A DNA stretch of 64,000 bases from Cellvibrio sp. UBA7671 (GCA_002483145.1 DLHJ01000016.1:186001-250000), one strand, 5' to 3'; shown: positions 45,618 to 54,995, numbered from the stretch's first letter. Program-made: numbers and translations. The notes: generated by a model from the letters alone, not told the origin.

Positions 45618-46709
45618 ATGAATACCTTATCTGTGTTGAAAAATTTCCTTGCAATCAACATTGCTGCACTTTGTGCAGTGTGTTGTCTGTTATCGCCACC
45701 GCTGGCGATTGCTCAGGATGAGCAGGCAGACGGGTCTTTGCGCGATCGTATTAAACAGCGAGTGGCGGAGCGGCGCGAGGGTCGGCAGGATAATGAGATT
45801 GATTCTGCCGGGGCATTAAAAATCCAAAAACCAGGCGACTACACTCGCTCGCTGCAACACGATGGTCTCGCGCGCTCTTATCGCATCCATGTTCCCAAAC
45901 AATATCAAGCGTCCAAATCTGCGCCGCTGGTGTTGGCGTTTCACGGCGGTGGTGGCGATATGGATTATATGGCCAAGGATGAATACTACGGTTTGATTTC
46001 AAAATCAGACGCCGAAGGATTTGTGGTGGTGTTTCCGAATGGCTACAGCAAATTTAAATCCGGTAAGTTTGCCACCTGGAATGCCGGTGCCTGCTGCGCC
46101 AGTGCGCGCGATAACAATATCGATGATGTCGGGTTCGTTAGAAAAATGGTTGCAAGCCTGACGCGTGAATTGAATATCAATCGGCAAATGATTTTTGCAA
46201 CGGGAATGTCTAACGGTGGAATGATGTCTTATCGTCTGGCCTGCGAAATGTCCGACACTATTACCGCGATTGCGGCAGTTGCCGGAACTGACAATACAAT
46301 TGATTGCCAGCCGCGCAAGCCCGTCTCTATTTTGCATATCCACGCTAAAAACGACGACCGTGTACTTTTTAATGGTGGGGCAGGAAAAAAATTCAGGGAC
46401 GAATCTAAAGTAGCCGATTTTGTTTCAGTTCCTGACAGCGTAAAAAAATGGGTCACACGTAACCATTGCCAATCAACGCCACTACAGACATTGGAAAAAC
46501 CTGGCGCCTATTGCGAAAAATATGCGCAATGCAAAGGCGGTGTAGCCGTACAATTGTGTGTGACTGATACGGGTGGACATTCATGGCCTGGCGGAACAAA
46601 ACCGCGCGGCAGTGAATCGCCATCGCAGGTGATATCGGCGAATGATGTGATGTGGGATTTTTTTACTTCCACGCAAATGGCGAACGCCTCTGCGAATAAA
46701 AATCAATAA
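45618..46709 (+). CDS. Secreted CE1/PHB-depolymerase-type esterase
   Basis: A 363-residue exported alpha/beta hydrolase of the LpqC/feruloyl esterase type. Signal peptide 1-34 (LLSPPLAIAQ), a charged spacer (RIKQRVAERREGRQD), then the esterase domain with LAFHGGGGDMDYM (oxyanion region), the catalytic Ser in ATGMSNGGMMSYRLA, and the His region GGHSWPGG. Paired cysteines (AGACCAS, and CEKYAQC) are typical. Activity could be feruloyl or acetylxylan esterase in a plant-wall degrader, or polyhydroxybutyrate depolymerase; I cannot decide. Confidence 0.88.
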   Translation: MNTLSVLKNFLAINIAALCAVCCLLSPPLAIAQDEQADGSLRDRIKQRVAERREGRQDNEIDSAGALKIQKPGDYTRSLQHDGLARSYRIHVPKQYQASKSAPLVLAFHGGGGDMDYMAKDEYYGLISKSDAEGFVVVFPNGYSKFKSGKFATWNAGACCASARDNNIDDVGFVRKMVASLTRELNINRQMIFATGMSNGGMMSYRLACEMSDTITAIAAVAGTDNTIDCQPRKPVSILHIHAKNDDRVLFNGGAGKKFRDESKVADFVSVPDSVKKWVTRNHCQSTPLQTLEKPGAYCEKYAQCKGGVAVQLCVTDTGGHSWPGGTKPRGSESPSQVISANDVMWDFFTSTQMANASANKNQ

Positions 46710-46760
46710 GTTCATTATTTCACGCAGGTTTTTTTTAAATAATTGCTAGCAACAAAATAA

Positions 46761-46793
46761 AAAAACGGCGAAAGTCTTTACTTGCGCCGTTTA
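46761..46793. terminator. Bidirectional terminator
   Basis: AAACGGCG and CGCCGTTT pair around AAAGTCTTTACTTG, with an A-rich tract before the stem. It separates the esterase gene (+) from the convergent metallopeptidase gene (-). Confidence 0.75.
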
Positions 46794-46828
46794 ATAATTT
46801 CAACTCCAAATCAATTTCTCTTCTGCAA

Positions 46829-49183
46829 TTAATCCCTCGGTCTCGCGCCCAAAATCTGCACTTGGTAATTCAATCCAATCGATTCAGGATTCGTGCTGGT
46901 GCTTTCAAAGGCGTTGTACAAGTAGAGCGAGTCCGGCGTATTTGTCACCACCAAACTGGCTTCTTCACCCGATGCTAACTGGAAGCTGCCTGCACCGTTG
47001 GCGAGATCAACATAGCGAACGCTGTTGTTGGTCGCTTTGATCGCAACAATCGCGGTGAAATTGCTGTCGCTCAACCCGTTGCCCAGGTTGGTGACTTGAA
47101 TATTAATGTCACCGCTACCCGTTGCGGTCAGCGGAATAATATTGCTGCCAGTGAATTGCGGTTTACGCGCTTCCAATACGCGATACATATTGCTGCCGAT
47201 AGATTCCAGGTTGCGATAAGCGCGCGTGCGGAAACTGGCATCGCGTTGTGCGGCGAGCACTTTTTGTTGCACGAGTGGATGGCCAATATCACCGTAAGCG
47301 ATACGCGCGCGGTAGCGGCCAACCAATGTTTTGATCGAGGTTGGTTGCACTAGGCGCGCCAGACTGTGCAGCGGTGTTTCCTGACCTTGATGCGCGCGAA
47401 TTAAATTGCGCACCGCGTCGCGGCCGAGGTTTGCGTAATTGTCTGGGTTGTTGGAAAGATAATTCATGAACGGCCAAGCTTGATACAAATTATCTTTGTG
47501 CACTATGGTTAAATTCGATGCGGCATGCATTGAATTGACATCGAAGTTAGTGTTGTTTGTGAGCGGGCTCATATAAGTATCCGCAAACCATTCAGCCGTT
47601 GTTTCCCACCATGCACCGGTGCGCGCTTTATCGATCCAGATAGCTTCAGCGAGTGTAATTCCATGACCAAACTCGTGCGTGGAAATGCTATCGACATTCA
47701 GCAAGTTACTGCGCATGACCAGATAGCTTAAACCCGCTGTACCGTTGTAGCCCATAAACCCACCGGCATCGATATCCGTCACCGAATAAACGTTGATTTT
47801 GAATGAGCCTGGTCGGTTGGCGTGAATGGATTGTGCGGGGGATTTAAAGCCTCGGTCGCGTACAAAATAGTCGTACACTTTCTCCATATGTTCCAGCATG
47901 CGCGTTACATCGGCATCGGAGTGTATGCCCAAATTACCCTTGGGGCCGCGTTTGTTATCTGCACCGTAATACAAACGGAAACGATTCGAATCTTTATACA
48001 CCGCGTTGCCGGTATTGATGCCCTCATACTCATATTGATTGGTGATAGGCGTGAACACAGCTGCGGCTGAACTTGTTGCGGAACTGCTAGCACCTACGGA
48101 AGAAACTGCAACGCGCGATGAGCTTGCAAGTGAACTGCTGCTTCTGGCAACACTGGATGCTGCGGAACTGATGGCTAATGAACTCGCTTGCGATGAACGA
48201 ATTGCACTGCTGCCCACACTGGAAACCGGTGTGCTGCTGCGAGTGGATGAAACGGCAGTAGAGGATGCGTTTCCACCTTGTACTGCTCCTGCAACACGCC
48301 ATTCCAAAATACCCGTTGATTGAGTTGCGTTAAGCATTGAAACACGCAAACGATTGGTCACAACGTCATTTAATGCAAGCGTATTAAATGCATTTTTTAC
48401 CAGCGGCACATTGCCTGCATTGACCCAGGCACTGCCGTTCCAATATTCCACGTAAGCACGTGTGGGCGTCAGTACGCCGCCGTTATCATCGAACCAATAA
48501 ATTTGCGTTGAACTTAAATTGTAATTTTGTGGCCAATCGTATTGCACCCATTGAATTGAATTCGGGTTATTCCAATTACCGTAAACACCTGCAGATTTGT
48601 CATTGGAATTTGTTGGGTTGCTGTTGTCGTTCAGCGCGCGAATCGTTTCCCATGCGGATACATAGGAAGTCGTCGCGGTGGCGAGGCCCGCAATATTTGC
48701 TGGTGTTGATACGATGCTGGATGAAGAACTTCGCGCACTGCTAAGCGTTTGTGCGCTGCTTGCGACTCTACTTGAGCTACTGGCATTTGCTGTGCCGCAC
48801 AAAGCGCCGGTCAGTGTTGGCGATTCAATCGCGCCGCCGTTGGTTGTGCCTTGCAAGCCAAATTCGACCGATTGCCCCGGTTGAATTCTGCCATTCCAAC
48901 TAATATTCGTTGCGTTGTAATTACCGCTGAGAAGTGCGTTCCATGCATTGCTCACTTTGTTGTTGGCGTAAGTCCAATTCACTTGCCAACTATTTACAGT
49001 TGTCGCTGTGTCATTAGTAATGCGGATTGCTGCCGTAAATCCGGTTCCCCAGGAATTGGTGATGGTGTAATTGCAGCTTGCATTGGCGGCGTTGCCAAAC
49101 GCGGTGGTTACCAGCCCCAGCCCGATTAACAAGGCGAGTTGGTTTTTTTTAAATAAATGTTTTCCAAATAAAGAGCGACGCAT
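46829..49183 (-). CDS. Secreted CBM2/discoidin-like gluzincin metallopeptidase, paralogue A
   Basis: A 784-residue exported protein. Signal peptide 1-35; CBM2 at about 36-130 (NSWGTGFTAAIRITND, cysteine pair); short Ser linker; a discoidin-like module at about 170-305 (NIAGLATATTSYVSAWE, STQIYWFDDNGG, GILEWRV); a second Ser/Arg linker to about 375; and a catalytic region from about 380. The zinc motif is HEFGH (STHEFGHGITLAEA) with WWETTAEWFAD about 20 residues later supplying the third ligand, a gluzincin pattern. The family resembles one catalogued as DUF6055, from memory. A C-terminal beta domain ends in VQILGARPRD. The adjacent upstream gene is a paralogue with nearly identical binding modules. 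Confidence 0.85.
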   Translation of the reverse strand: MRRSLFGKHLFKKNQLALLIGLGLVTTAFGNAANASCNYTITNSWGTGFTAAIRITNDTATTVNSWQVNWTYANNKVSNAWNALLSGNYNATNISWNGRIQPGQSVEFGLQGTTNGGAIESPTLTGALCGTANASSSSRVASSAQTLSSARSSSSSIVSTPANIAGLATATTSYVSAWETIRALNDNSNPTNSNDKSAGVYGNWNNPNSIQWVQYDWPQNYNLSSTQIYWFDDNGGVLTPTRAYVEYWNGSAWVNAGNVPLVKNAFNTLALNDVVTNRLRVSMLNATQSTGILEWRVAGAVQGGNASSTAVSSTRSSTPVSSVGSSAIRSSQASSLAISSAASSVARSSSSLASSSRVAVSSVGASSSATSSAAAVFTPITNQYEYEGINTGNAVYKDSNRFRLYYGADNKRGPKGNLGIHSDADVTRMLEHMEKVYDYFVRDRGFKSPAQSIHANRPGSFKINVYSVTDIDAGGFMGYNGTAGLSYLVMRSNLLNVDSISTHEFGHGITLAEAIWIDKARTGAWWETTAEWFADTYMSPLTNNTNFDVNSMHAASNLTIVHKDNLYQAWPFMNYLSNNPDNYANLGRDAVRNLIRAHQGQETPLHSLARLVQPTSIKTLVGRYRARIAYGDIGHPLVQQKVLAAQRDASFRTRAYRNLESIGSNMYRVLEARKPQFTGSNIIPLTATGSGDINIQVTNLGNGLSDSNFTAIVAIKATNNSVRYVDLANGAGSFQLASGEEASLVVTNTPDSLYLYNAFESTSTNPESIGLNYQVQILGARPRD
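48268..49093 (-). repeat. Duplicated CBM2-discoidin segment, copy A
   Basis: This stretch matches 50863-51688 on the same strand. By eye, the discoidin-like parts differ at about 11 of 135 residues and the DNA is highly similar, while CBM2 is less alike and the catalytic parts differ strongly. Confidence 0.85.
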
Positions 49184-49229
49184 AAAAAATCCCTCATGCA
49201 GGATAAATGGGTATGGAATTCGGTTTGCA

Positions 49230-49265
49230 AAAAGCCAACCCCTCGCGCAGAGCGCAAAGGGTTGG
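49230..49265 (-). terminator. Terminator after paralogue B
   Basis: On the minus strand CCAACCC pairs with GGGTTGG around an inner GCGC stem (49235-49265), followed by CTTTTTG. It ends the upstream paralogue transcript, so the two paralogues are transcribed separately. Confidence 0.8.
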
Positions 49266-49279
49266 AAAGGCTGGAGAGT

Positions 49280-51763
49280 TTATTGGTAGTGCTTGTCGTA
49301 CAGCGGCGCTGTGCCCGTCACACCTTCAAGCAATTGCAATCGATAGTCGTGTTTGCGTGTGCGTGTTTCTTCACCGTTGTAGAGATGATCCACGTTGCTC
49401 ACCACTGCAACTACTACACCATTTTTCGGTGCTTTGGTGAGGTCCAAACAAGCTTCACCGCTGGTGACTGGTTTGCTGTAAACCGCACTGCCGTCTGCTG
49501 CGCGATACGCTAATTGCACACGCATGTTTTGGCCGATAGGTTGGAAGCTCACGCGCACTTTATTGCCGGTGACTTTTAGCGGAATCTGGTTTGCGCCAGA
49601 CCAACCCGGTAGCGTAGTCGTGCTTGGAACCAGTGTCGTACCTTCTTGCGTTGTGGCCGAATAGAAAGTCAAACGATGCGCGCCCGGATCTTGCAAAATT
49701 CCACCATCGATTCGCTCGGCATTAATTGTTCTGCCCCAGTTGTTATTAATCGGCACTTTAAATGCGTTAGACCAAGGGCCGAAATCCACCATCGCCTGAC
49801 GCGCGCGGAATTCCATAATCATGCGTTGTGTTTGCTCTTCACCAACACCACCGGCGAGTGAGCGCAAAATATGATTGTGCGGTCCCTTCGCCCAAATCCA
49901 GGCGTTAGCACCTTTGGAAACATGCACGCCGAGGAAGTGCGGGAAAGCCGCGTTGTATTGATTGCCGCCGAGGTATTCACGCCAGGTAGAAATTTGTTGG
50001 CCATTTACACGGCGATCAACACCTTCTGCATTCGGGCCACCGAAAGTGCCATCTTGCAACCAGCCGCTGTAATTTTCTATGGGCATATGCGGAGCGAGAA
50101 ATGACGTTGCATCCAAAAATCCGACACCATAATTTCCAGTACGCGATGCTTCCAGATTCATCTGCAACCAGGTGTTGCCACCTTCGTTAAACCAGGCTGC
50201 TTTGTTGCCGCGTGTGGCCATAATCGTGTGAATAAATTCGTGCGTAATACCACCGCGCTCGCTTGGAGTGACAACCGGATAGTAAGACAGCAACACCATC
50301 GGATAACCGTTGATCCCGCTTTGCCATCCGCCTCTCTCCGTGTTAGCTGCACTGTCAGTACACAGGCCTGAACCATAGAGATAAATATTGCTGAAGTAAC
50401 CTTCGGCTTGCAGTTTATCGACCGGCCAACCCATCACGTTGTGAATGTAATCTGCATCTTCATTGAGATTGGTAAGCACGCGATCAATGTCCGCATCGGT
50501 AATGGATGGATTGCGGTTTTTACCCCAAATAAATGCAAAGCGCCCTTTGGTTTTTACACCGGCGATAGTGCTTGCCGGGCAACCGTTGTAGACCTTGAAT
50601 TTGCTGGTATCGACTTGGCCAAAGTCGGTGCGGAAATCGTAATTTAAATCGGGTTCGTATTTCGGCCAATCGTAAGCGCTGCACTGCGCAACACTTGGAG
50701 CACTGCTGCTCGAGCTGCTGCTCACTGCTGGTGTGCTGCTTCTCACGGATGAGCTGCTCGCTGGCGTACTGCTGCGCGCCGATGAACTGCTGAGTGCAAT
50801 TGAACTGGCAATGCTGCTTCTTAATGAAGAACTTAACGCTGTGCTGCTTTTGGACGTGCTGACAGAGCTAGCAACATTGCCAGCAGCAGTGCCTGATACG
50901 CGCCATTCCAATATGCCGGTGGATTGTGTTGTATTGAGCATGGAAACACGCACGCGATTAGTCACAACATTGTTGAGCGCGAGAGTATTAAATGCATTTT
51001 TTGCGAGCGGCACATTGCCTGCATTGACCCAGGCACTACCGTTCCAATATTCGAGGTAAGCGCGAGTCGGTGTTAATACTCCGCCGTTATCATCAAACCA
51101 ATAAATTTGCGTTGAACTTAACGCGTAATTTTGTGGCCAATCGTACTGTACCCATTGGATTGAATTGGGGTTATTCCAGTTGCCATAGGCGCCGGCAGTT
51201 TTGTCATTCGAGTTGGCGGGGTTGCTGTTGTCATTAACCGCGCGAATGGTTTCCCAAGGCGATACATACGAGGTTGTTGCTGTCGCCAAACCGGCGATAT
51301 TCACGCTGTTTGCAATCGACGCGACTGATGAACTGGTCACGCTCGCCGCTTTGCTGGAAGCAATACTGGAACTCGCAACAGCAGCTGTACCGCAGGCCGC
51401 GCCGGTGACTTGCGGCACTTCAACTGCGCCGCCGTTAGTTGCACCCTGTACACCAAATTCGGCAAATTGACCGGGGCGCAAGGTGCCGTTCCACCCTATA
51501 TTGCTCGCCGAGTAGTTGCCGCTAAGCCGCGCATTCCACGCACTGCTCACGGTGTTTTTGCTGTACGCCCAATTCACTTGCCAACCATTAATGGTTGCGG
51601 TGCTGTCATTGGTGACGCGGATGGCTGCAGTAAAACCGCTGCCCCAGGAGTTAGTGACGGTATAGCTACAGCCTGCAGAAGCGGCATTGCCCCAAGTTGC
51701 GGTCATCAACCCCAATCCGAGCAGTGTCGCCAGGCGATAGCCTTTTGCTTTGTGGTTAAGCAT
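49280..51763 (-). CDS. Secreted CBM2/discoidin-like gluzincin metallopeptidase, paralogue B
   Basis: An 827-residue exported protein with the same front half as paralogue A: signal peptide 1-31, CBM2 (about 32-125, NSWGSGFTAAIRVTND), Ser linker, discoidin-like module (about 160-295), and a long Ser-rich linker to about 355. The catalytic part has HEFIH (GGITHEFIHTIMATRG) with FNEGGNTWLQM about 20 residues later as the third ligand. It is only distantly related to the paralogue A catalytic domain. Two cysteines (CSAYDWP, GCPAS) flank its start. A C-terminal beta domain follows. A role in digesting protein in polysaccharide matrices is inferred from the modules. Confidence 0.85.
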   Translation of the reverse strand: MLNHKAKGYRLATLLGLGLMTATWGNAASAGCSYTVTNSWGSGFTAAIRVTNDSTATINGWQVNWAYSKNTVSSAWNARLSGNYSASNIGWNGTLRPGQFAEFGVQGATNGGAVEVPQVTGAACGTAAVASSSIASSKAASVTSSSVASIANSVNIAGLATATTSYVSPWETIRAVNDNSNPANSNDKTAGAYGNWNNPNSIQWVQYDWPQNYALSSTQIYWFDDNGGVLTPTRAYLEYWNGSAWVNAGNVPLAKNAFNTLALNNVVTNRVRVSMLNTTQSTGILEWRVSGTAAGNVASSVSTSKSSTALSSSLRSSIASSIALSSSSARSSTPASSSSVRSSTPAVSSSSSSSAPSVAQCSAYDWPKYEPDLNYDFRTDFGQVDTSKFKVYNGCPASTIAGVKTKGRFAFIWGKNRNPSITDADIDRVLTNLNEDADYIHNVMGWPVDKLQAEGYFSNIYLYGSGLCTDSAANTERGGWQSGINGYPMVLLSYYPVVTPSERGGITHEFIHTIMATRGNKAAWFNEGGNTWLQMNLEASRTGNYGVGFLDATSFLAPHMPIENYSGWLQDGTFGGPNAEGVDRRVNGQQISTWREYLGGNQYNAAFPHFLGVHVSKGANAWIWAKGPHNHILRSLAGGVGEEQTQRMIMEFRARQAMVDFGPWSNAFKVPINNNWGRTINAERIDGGILQDPGAHRLTFYSATTQEGTTLVPSTTTLPGWSGANQIPLKVTGNKVRVSFQPIGQNMRVQLAYRAADGSAVYSKPVTSGEACLDLTKAPKNGVVVAVVSNVDHLYNGEETRTRKHDYRLQLLEGVTGTAPLYDKHYQ
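50863..51688 (-). repeat. Duplicated CBM2-discoidin segment, copy B
   Basis: Direct-repeat partner of 48268-49093, about 2.6 kb apart. Recombination between the copies would delete one gene and leave a chimera. Confidence 0.85.
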
Positions 51764-52177
51764 AAGGAGTTCCTCTAGGTATAAGAATTTATTGTTTTGA
51801 GCAGTAATAGCTTCGCTAGCCGACTATTCAATCGGCTACAGCAGGAAGGGATTGACCGGTTTTAATGCTAATTGCCGTTCGGCGAGCGGATGCAGGGGAT
51901 TGAGTACATCCGTCTCTTATTTGTTGTTTTATTATCTTAGGTAAAACTGTTTTTATATTTGATGTGGAGAGGTTGCATACTAGTGCGGCGATATACCTGT
52001 ATACAAGAGACTGAGGCGCCACTTGGCGCGATAATTTATAAAATAAGATTTAATGCCGGGTACTAAGTGATCTACTTGGCGCTTCAGGTGTGGTGGATGC
52101 ATACTTGCCGGCCGCTGCAAGTATGCTGGCGCGCAAAAGTATTTGGATTTAAAAAATTATCGATGGAGAAACATTTA
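51764..52177. other. Divergent intergenic region, metallopeptidase B / beta-lactamase
   Basis: These 414 AT-rich bp contain no convincing gene. The 9-mer ACTTGGCGC occurs twice (about 52021 and 52074). No terminator or clear promoter box was recognised. An in-frame upstream extension of the beta-lactamase frame exists from 52067 but begins with non-signal sequence. Confidence 0.55.
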
Positions 52178-53017
52178 GTGAAAATAAACACGTTATTTGC
52201 TTTGTTACTGTTAACGCCCGTGATGAGTTTTGCTGACGTCTGCAAAACCACCAAGCCAATCAACACAGATCCTTACATTGCCGAAATGGGTACCCGCAAA
52301 GTGACATTTCTTGCGGTCGATTTAAACAATAATCACTGCTGGGCGATGAATGAATCCGGCTTGAGTCAGCGCCATAGCCCTCACTCCAGTTTTAAAATTC
52401 CCCATACGCTAATTGCGCTTGAAACTGGCGCAGTCAAATCGATTGATGAGCGTATCGAATGGGATCAAAAAAAATATCCCGCCAAAGATTTTTGGCCGGA
52501 AACCTGGAAACAATCGCACACCTTGGCATCGGCTTTTAAGCATTCAGCGGTCTGGTACTACAAAGCATTGGTGCCGCGCATAAAACCTACAGACTATAAA
52601 AAATGGTTAGCAACCTTTCATTACGGCAACCAGACTTTTACGCCCGGAAGTAATGAGTTTTGGTTGAATAATGAATTACAAATTTCGCCCGCCGAACAAG
52701 TGGAATTTATTGCTTGCTTGTTAAAAAATCGCTGCGGTGTGAAAGCGAATCACTTTGCGGCATTTGAATCTGTCGCATTGCAAGAAACCAAAAACGGTCT
52801 CTCGCTCTACGCCAAAACCGGTGCGGGTTCAATTGATCCCAATAATAATGATGGCGCGTTTGAGGGCTGGTACGTTGGTTATATAAAAGATGCAAACGCA
52901 AAGCCTGTTGCAGCATTTGCGATTTATATGGAAGCGGAACGTTTTGCAGCGTTGAAGGATTACCGTAAGGCGTTTTCGTTGAGGTTGTTGGGGGATTTGG
53001 GGTTGTGGGGGAATTAG
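52178..53017 (+). CDS. Class D (OXA-type) beta-lactamase
   Basis: A 279-residue periplasmic serine beta-lactamase. The signal peptide is MKINTLFALLLLTPVMSFA. All class D motifs are present: S70-S-F-K73 (HSSFKIPHTLIALETG), the S-x-V box (KHSAVWYY), Y-G-N (FHYGN), W in EFWLNNELQISPAEQVEF and K-T-G (KTGAGS). The start is GTG 52178, with GGAGAAA 6 bp upstream; ATG 52163 is possible but overlaps that binding site. No integron, IS or resistance genes flank it, so it looks like an intrinsic chromosomal OXA. Spectrum is unknown. Confidence 0.95.
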   Translation: MKINTLFALLLLTPVMSFADVCKTTKPINTDPYIAEMGTRKVTFLAVDLNNNHCWAMNESGLSQRHSPHSSFKIPHTLIALETGAVKSIDERIEWDQKKYPAKDFWPETWKQSHTLASAFKHSAVWYYKALVPRIKPTDYKKWLATFHYGNQTFTPGSNEFWLNNELQISPAEQVEFIACLLKNRCGVKANHFAAFESVALQETKNGLSLYAKTGAGSIDPNNNDGAFEGWYVGYIKDANAKPVAAFAIYMEAERFAALKDYRKAFSLRLLGDLGLWGN

Positions 53018-53096
53018 CTGTTTTAGAGATAGCCAGTAAAAATATTTAACAAAAAACCACTACCTAAATATTCTTAGCCCACTTGGATATAACGTG

Positions 53097-53591
53097 ATGA
53101 TGGACACACATAAGAAAAAGTACAGCAAATGGAAAAATCTTTGTCCACCTGAAACAAGGTATCTATGCGAAAAAATTGAGCAAGAAATAGTGCCATTCTT
53201 CCTTGGTATTGGATTTCAGTGGATATCTGTCTCGTATCATGATCCCGAATGGGTTGTTTCAGGTAGTGAAATTGATCTTGAACGAATAAACGAAGATTCT
53301 GTAGATACCTTATCCATTGCTTTTGAAAAATATAGGTCCCCAAGATTCCAGATTTGCTTAATTAAGAGGAAAAAAATTCAGGGAAATGAATTTTTAAGGT
53401 CTGCATCATTGGTAAAGAAAAGTTCAGAGTATTATCGGATGTGGGGTAAACCATGGTTTTGGCCTACCAAGTATTGGCCAAATTCATTAACAGATAAAAC
53501 TATTCAAACTGTTAAGGCTGGACTAGAACCCTTGGTTGAATATATAGATAAAGAAAAACGTTCAGAGTTTATAAGTAGGCAGTTGGATTAG
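53097..53591 (+). CDS. Unknown AT-rich protein
   Basis: A 164-residue hydrophilic protein (NLCPPETRYLCEKIEQEIVPFF near the start, FWPTKYWPNSLTD near the end) without signal peptide or membrane helix. I do not recognise it. Codon use is clearly more AT-rich than the neighbouring genes, suggesting recent acquisition. The start could be GTG 53094, ATG 53097 or ATG 53100. Confidence 0.68.
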   Translation: MMDTHKKKYSKWKNLCPPETRYLCEKIEQEIVPFFLGIGFQWISVSYHDPEWVVSGSEIDLERINEDSVDTLSIAFEKYRSPRFQICLIKRKKIQGNEFLRSASLVKKSSEYYRMWGKPWFWPTKYWPNSLTDKTIQTVKAGLEPLVEYIDKEKRSEFISRQLD

Positions 53592-53605
53592 AGGGTGGTC
53601 TGGCC

Positions 53606-54439
53606 TTATTTCCCCGCCTGACTTTCCTTCAACCACTGCATAGGCGATACCCCGCATTGTGATTTAAACGCGCGCGAAAGTGCCGCTTCGCTGCTGTATC
53701 CGGCTTCTTCTGCAATTAATCGCAGTGGTTGGCCTTTCTTCAACCATTTCTGCACCAGGCCAATGCGCCAGCGCTGTAAATAATTCGCGGGAGTATCGCC
53801 CACGGCATCGCGGAACTGATTGGAGAAAACACTGCGCGACATACCCGCGATTTTCGCCAGCCGTTCAACCGACCAATCTTCTTGCGGTTTTTCATGCATC
53901 GCCACTATCGCGCGCCGCAATTGCGTGTGCGCGAGGCCAGCTAGCAATCCCAACTGCGGGTTATCGCTTTCCATCAGCCCGCGCAATAACTGAACCAATA
54001 TCACTTCAAATAAACGGTCGAGCACTGTTTGTCTTCCGCAATAGTTTGCCTCTGCTTCTGCGAAGAGGAGCGAGAGCAGGGCGACACTGTGGGGCATTTG
54101 TGCGAGCGGAATGCAGATGCACGGGGGCAGCGCATTGAGCAGCGGGTTGGCCGATCCGCCTTCAAACAAAATATTTGCGCAAACAAAGTCGGCGCCATGT
54201 TCGCTATCGGTCACAAAGCTGTGGGGTGTCGGGCGCGGATAAAACAGCAGGCTCGGTTCCTCAAGCTCATGGGCTTTGGTATTCCCATGCCACACCTCCG
54301 CCTTTCCCTTCCTTAATAGATGCAGTTGCCCATAGGGTTTGCTGCCATCCAGCGTGTTAATGCCGCACAGCGGGCCGGTTTGGAAGGTTTGGGCGCTCAT
54401 CGAGAAGTGCCCTAGAAGTGCTGCCAGACAATCAACCAT
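53606..54439 (-). CDS. AraC-family transcription regulator
   Basis: A 277-residue regulator. An N-terminal cupin-type sensing domain (about 10-150, with LLFYPRPTPHSF) is followed by the AraC DNA-binding domain with both helix-turn-helix units: WSVERLAKIAGMSRSVFSNQF and LRLIAEEAGYSSEAALSRAF, ending GVSPMQWLKE. ATG 54439 is chosen; the longer frame reads into the promoter region. It is divergent from ohr, its most likely target together with the following hydrolase gene. Confidence 0.92.
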   Translation of the reverse strand: MVDCLAALLGHFSMSAQTFQTGPLCGINTLDGSKPYGQLHLLRKGKAEVWHGNTKAHELEEPSLLFYPRPTPHSFVTDSEHGADFVCANILFEGGSANPLLNALPPCICIPLAQMPHSVALLSLLFAEAEANYCGRQTVLDRLFEVILVQLLRGLMESDNPQLGLLAGLAHTQLRRAIVAMHEKPQEDWSVERLAKIAGMSRSVFSNQFRDAVGDTPANYLQRWRIGLVQKWLKKGQPLRLIAEEAGYSSEAALSRAFKSQCGVSPMQWLKESQAGK

Positions 54440-54563
54440 AAAAATACGATATGTTAAGAATTGAAGATGAATTGTATCAATTCGTGTCGATAAGTCCAGC
54501 ACAATGCTCCTCGTCAACAGCAACAAACAAACCTCAACAAACACCCAAACAGGAATGCAGATT

Positions 54564-54995
54564 ATGAAACCTTCACAAATTCTCTATACCGCAAACGTAG
54601 TTTCAACCGGTGGCCGCGAAGGCCGTTCAGAGTCCAATGACGGCGCTTTGTCAGTACAACTTTCTACACCCAAAGCGCTCGGCGGTGCCGGTGGCTCAGG
54701 TACAAACCCCGAGCAGTTGTTCGCAGCCGGTTACTCAGCCTGCTTTTTAGGTGCACTCAAATTTGTAGCTGGCCAGGCGCGGGTACAAATACCGGCCAGC
54801 GCACAAATCGCAGCAGAAGTAGGCATAGGCCCAATCCCAACCGGTTTTGCACTGCGCGTTAAATTGGAAATTTCTCTGCCTGGTTTGCCATTGGCGCAAG
54901 CACAAGAGCTGGTTGAAAAAGCGCATCAGGTTTGCCCTTACTCGAATGCAACACGCGGCAATATCGATGTCGAGTTAGTGGTTATCGAAAACTAA
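54564..54995 (+). CDS. Organic hydroperoxide resistance protein (Ohr/OsmC)
   Basis: A 143-residue thiol peroxidase of the Ohr type. Start ILYTANVVSTGGREGRSES, GSGTNPEQLFAAGYSACFLGAL with the peroxidatic Cys, and CPYSNATRGN with the resolving Cys are complete. It reduces organic and fatty acid hydroperoxides using lipoylated proteins. ATG 54564 has AGGAA upstream. The usual OhrR (MarR) partner is absent; an AraC regulator is divergent instead. A secreted hydrolase gene follows 57 bp downstream. Confidence 0.95.
   Translation: MKPSQILYTANVVSTGGREGRSESNDGALSVQLSTPKALGGAGGSGTNPEQLFAAGYSACFLGALKFVAGQARVQIPASAQIAAEVGIGPIPTGFALRVKLEISLPGLPLAQAQELVEKAHQVCPYSNATRGNIDVELVVIEN

Noticed and set aside
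52067-52177. Longer beta-lactamase start at 52067
   Set aside because: It would bury the signal peptide behind 37 residues; the GTG at 52178 has a well-spaced binding site.
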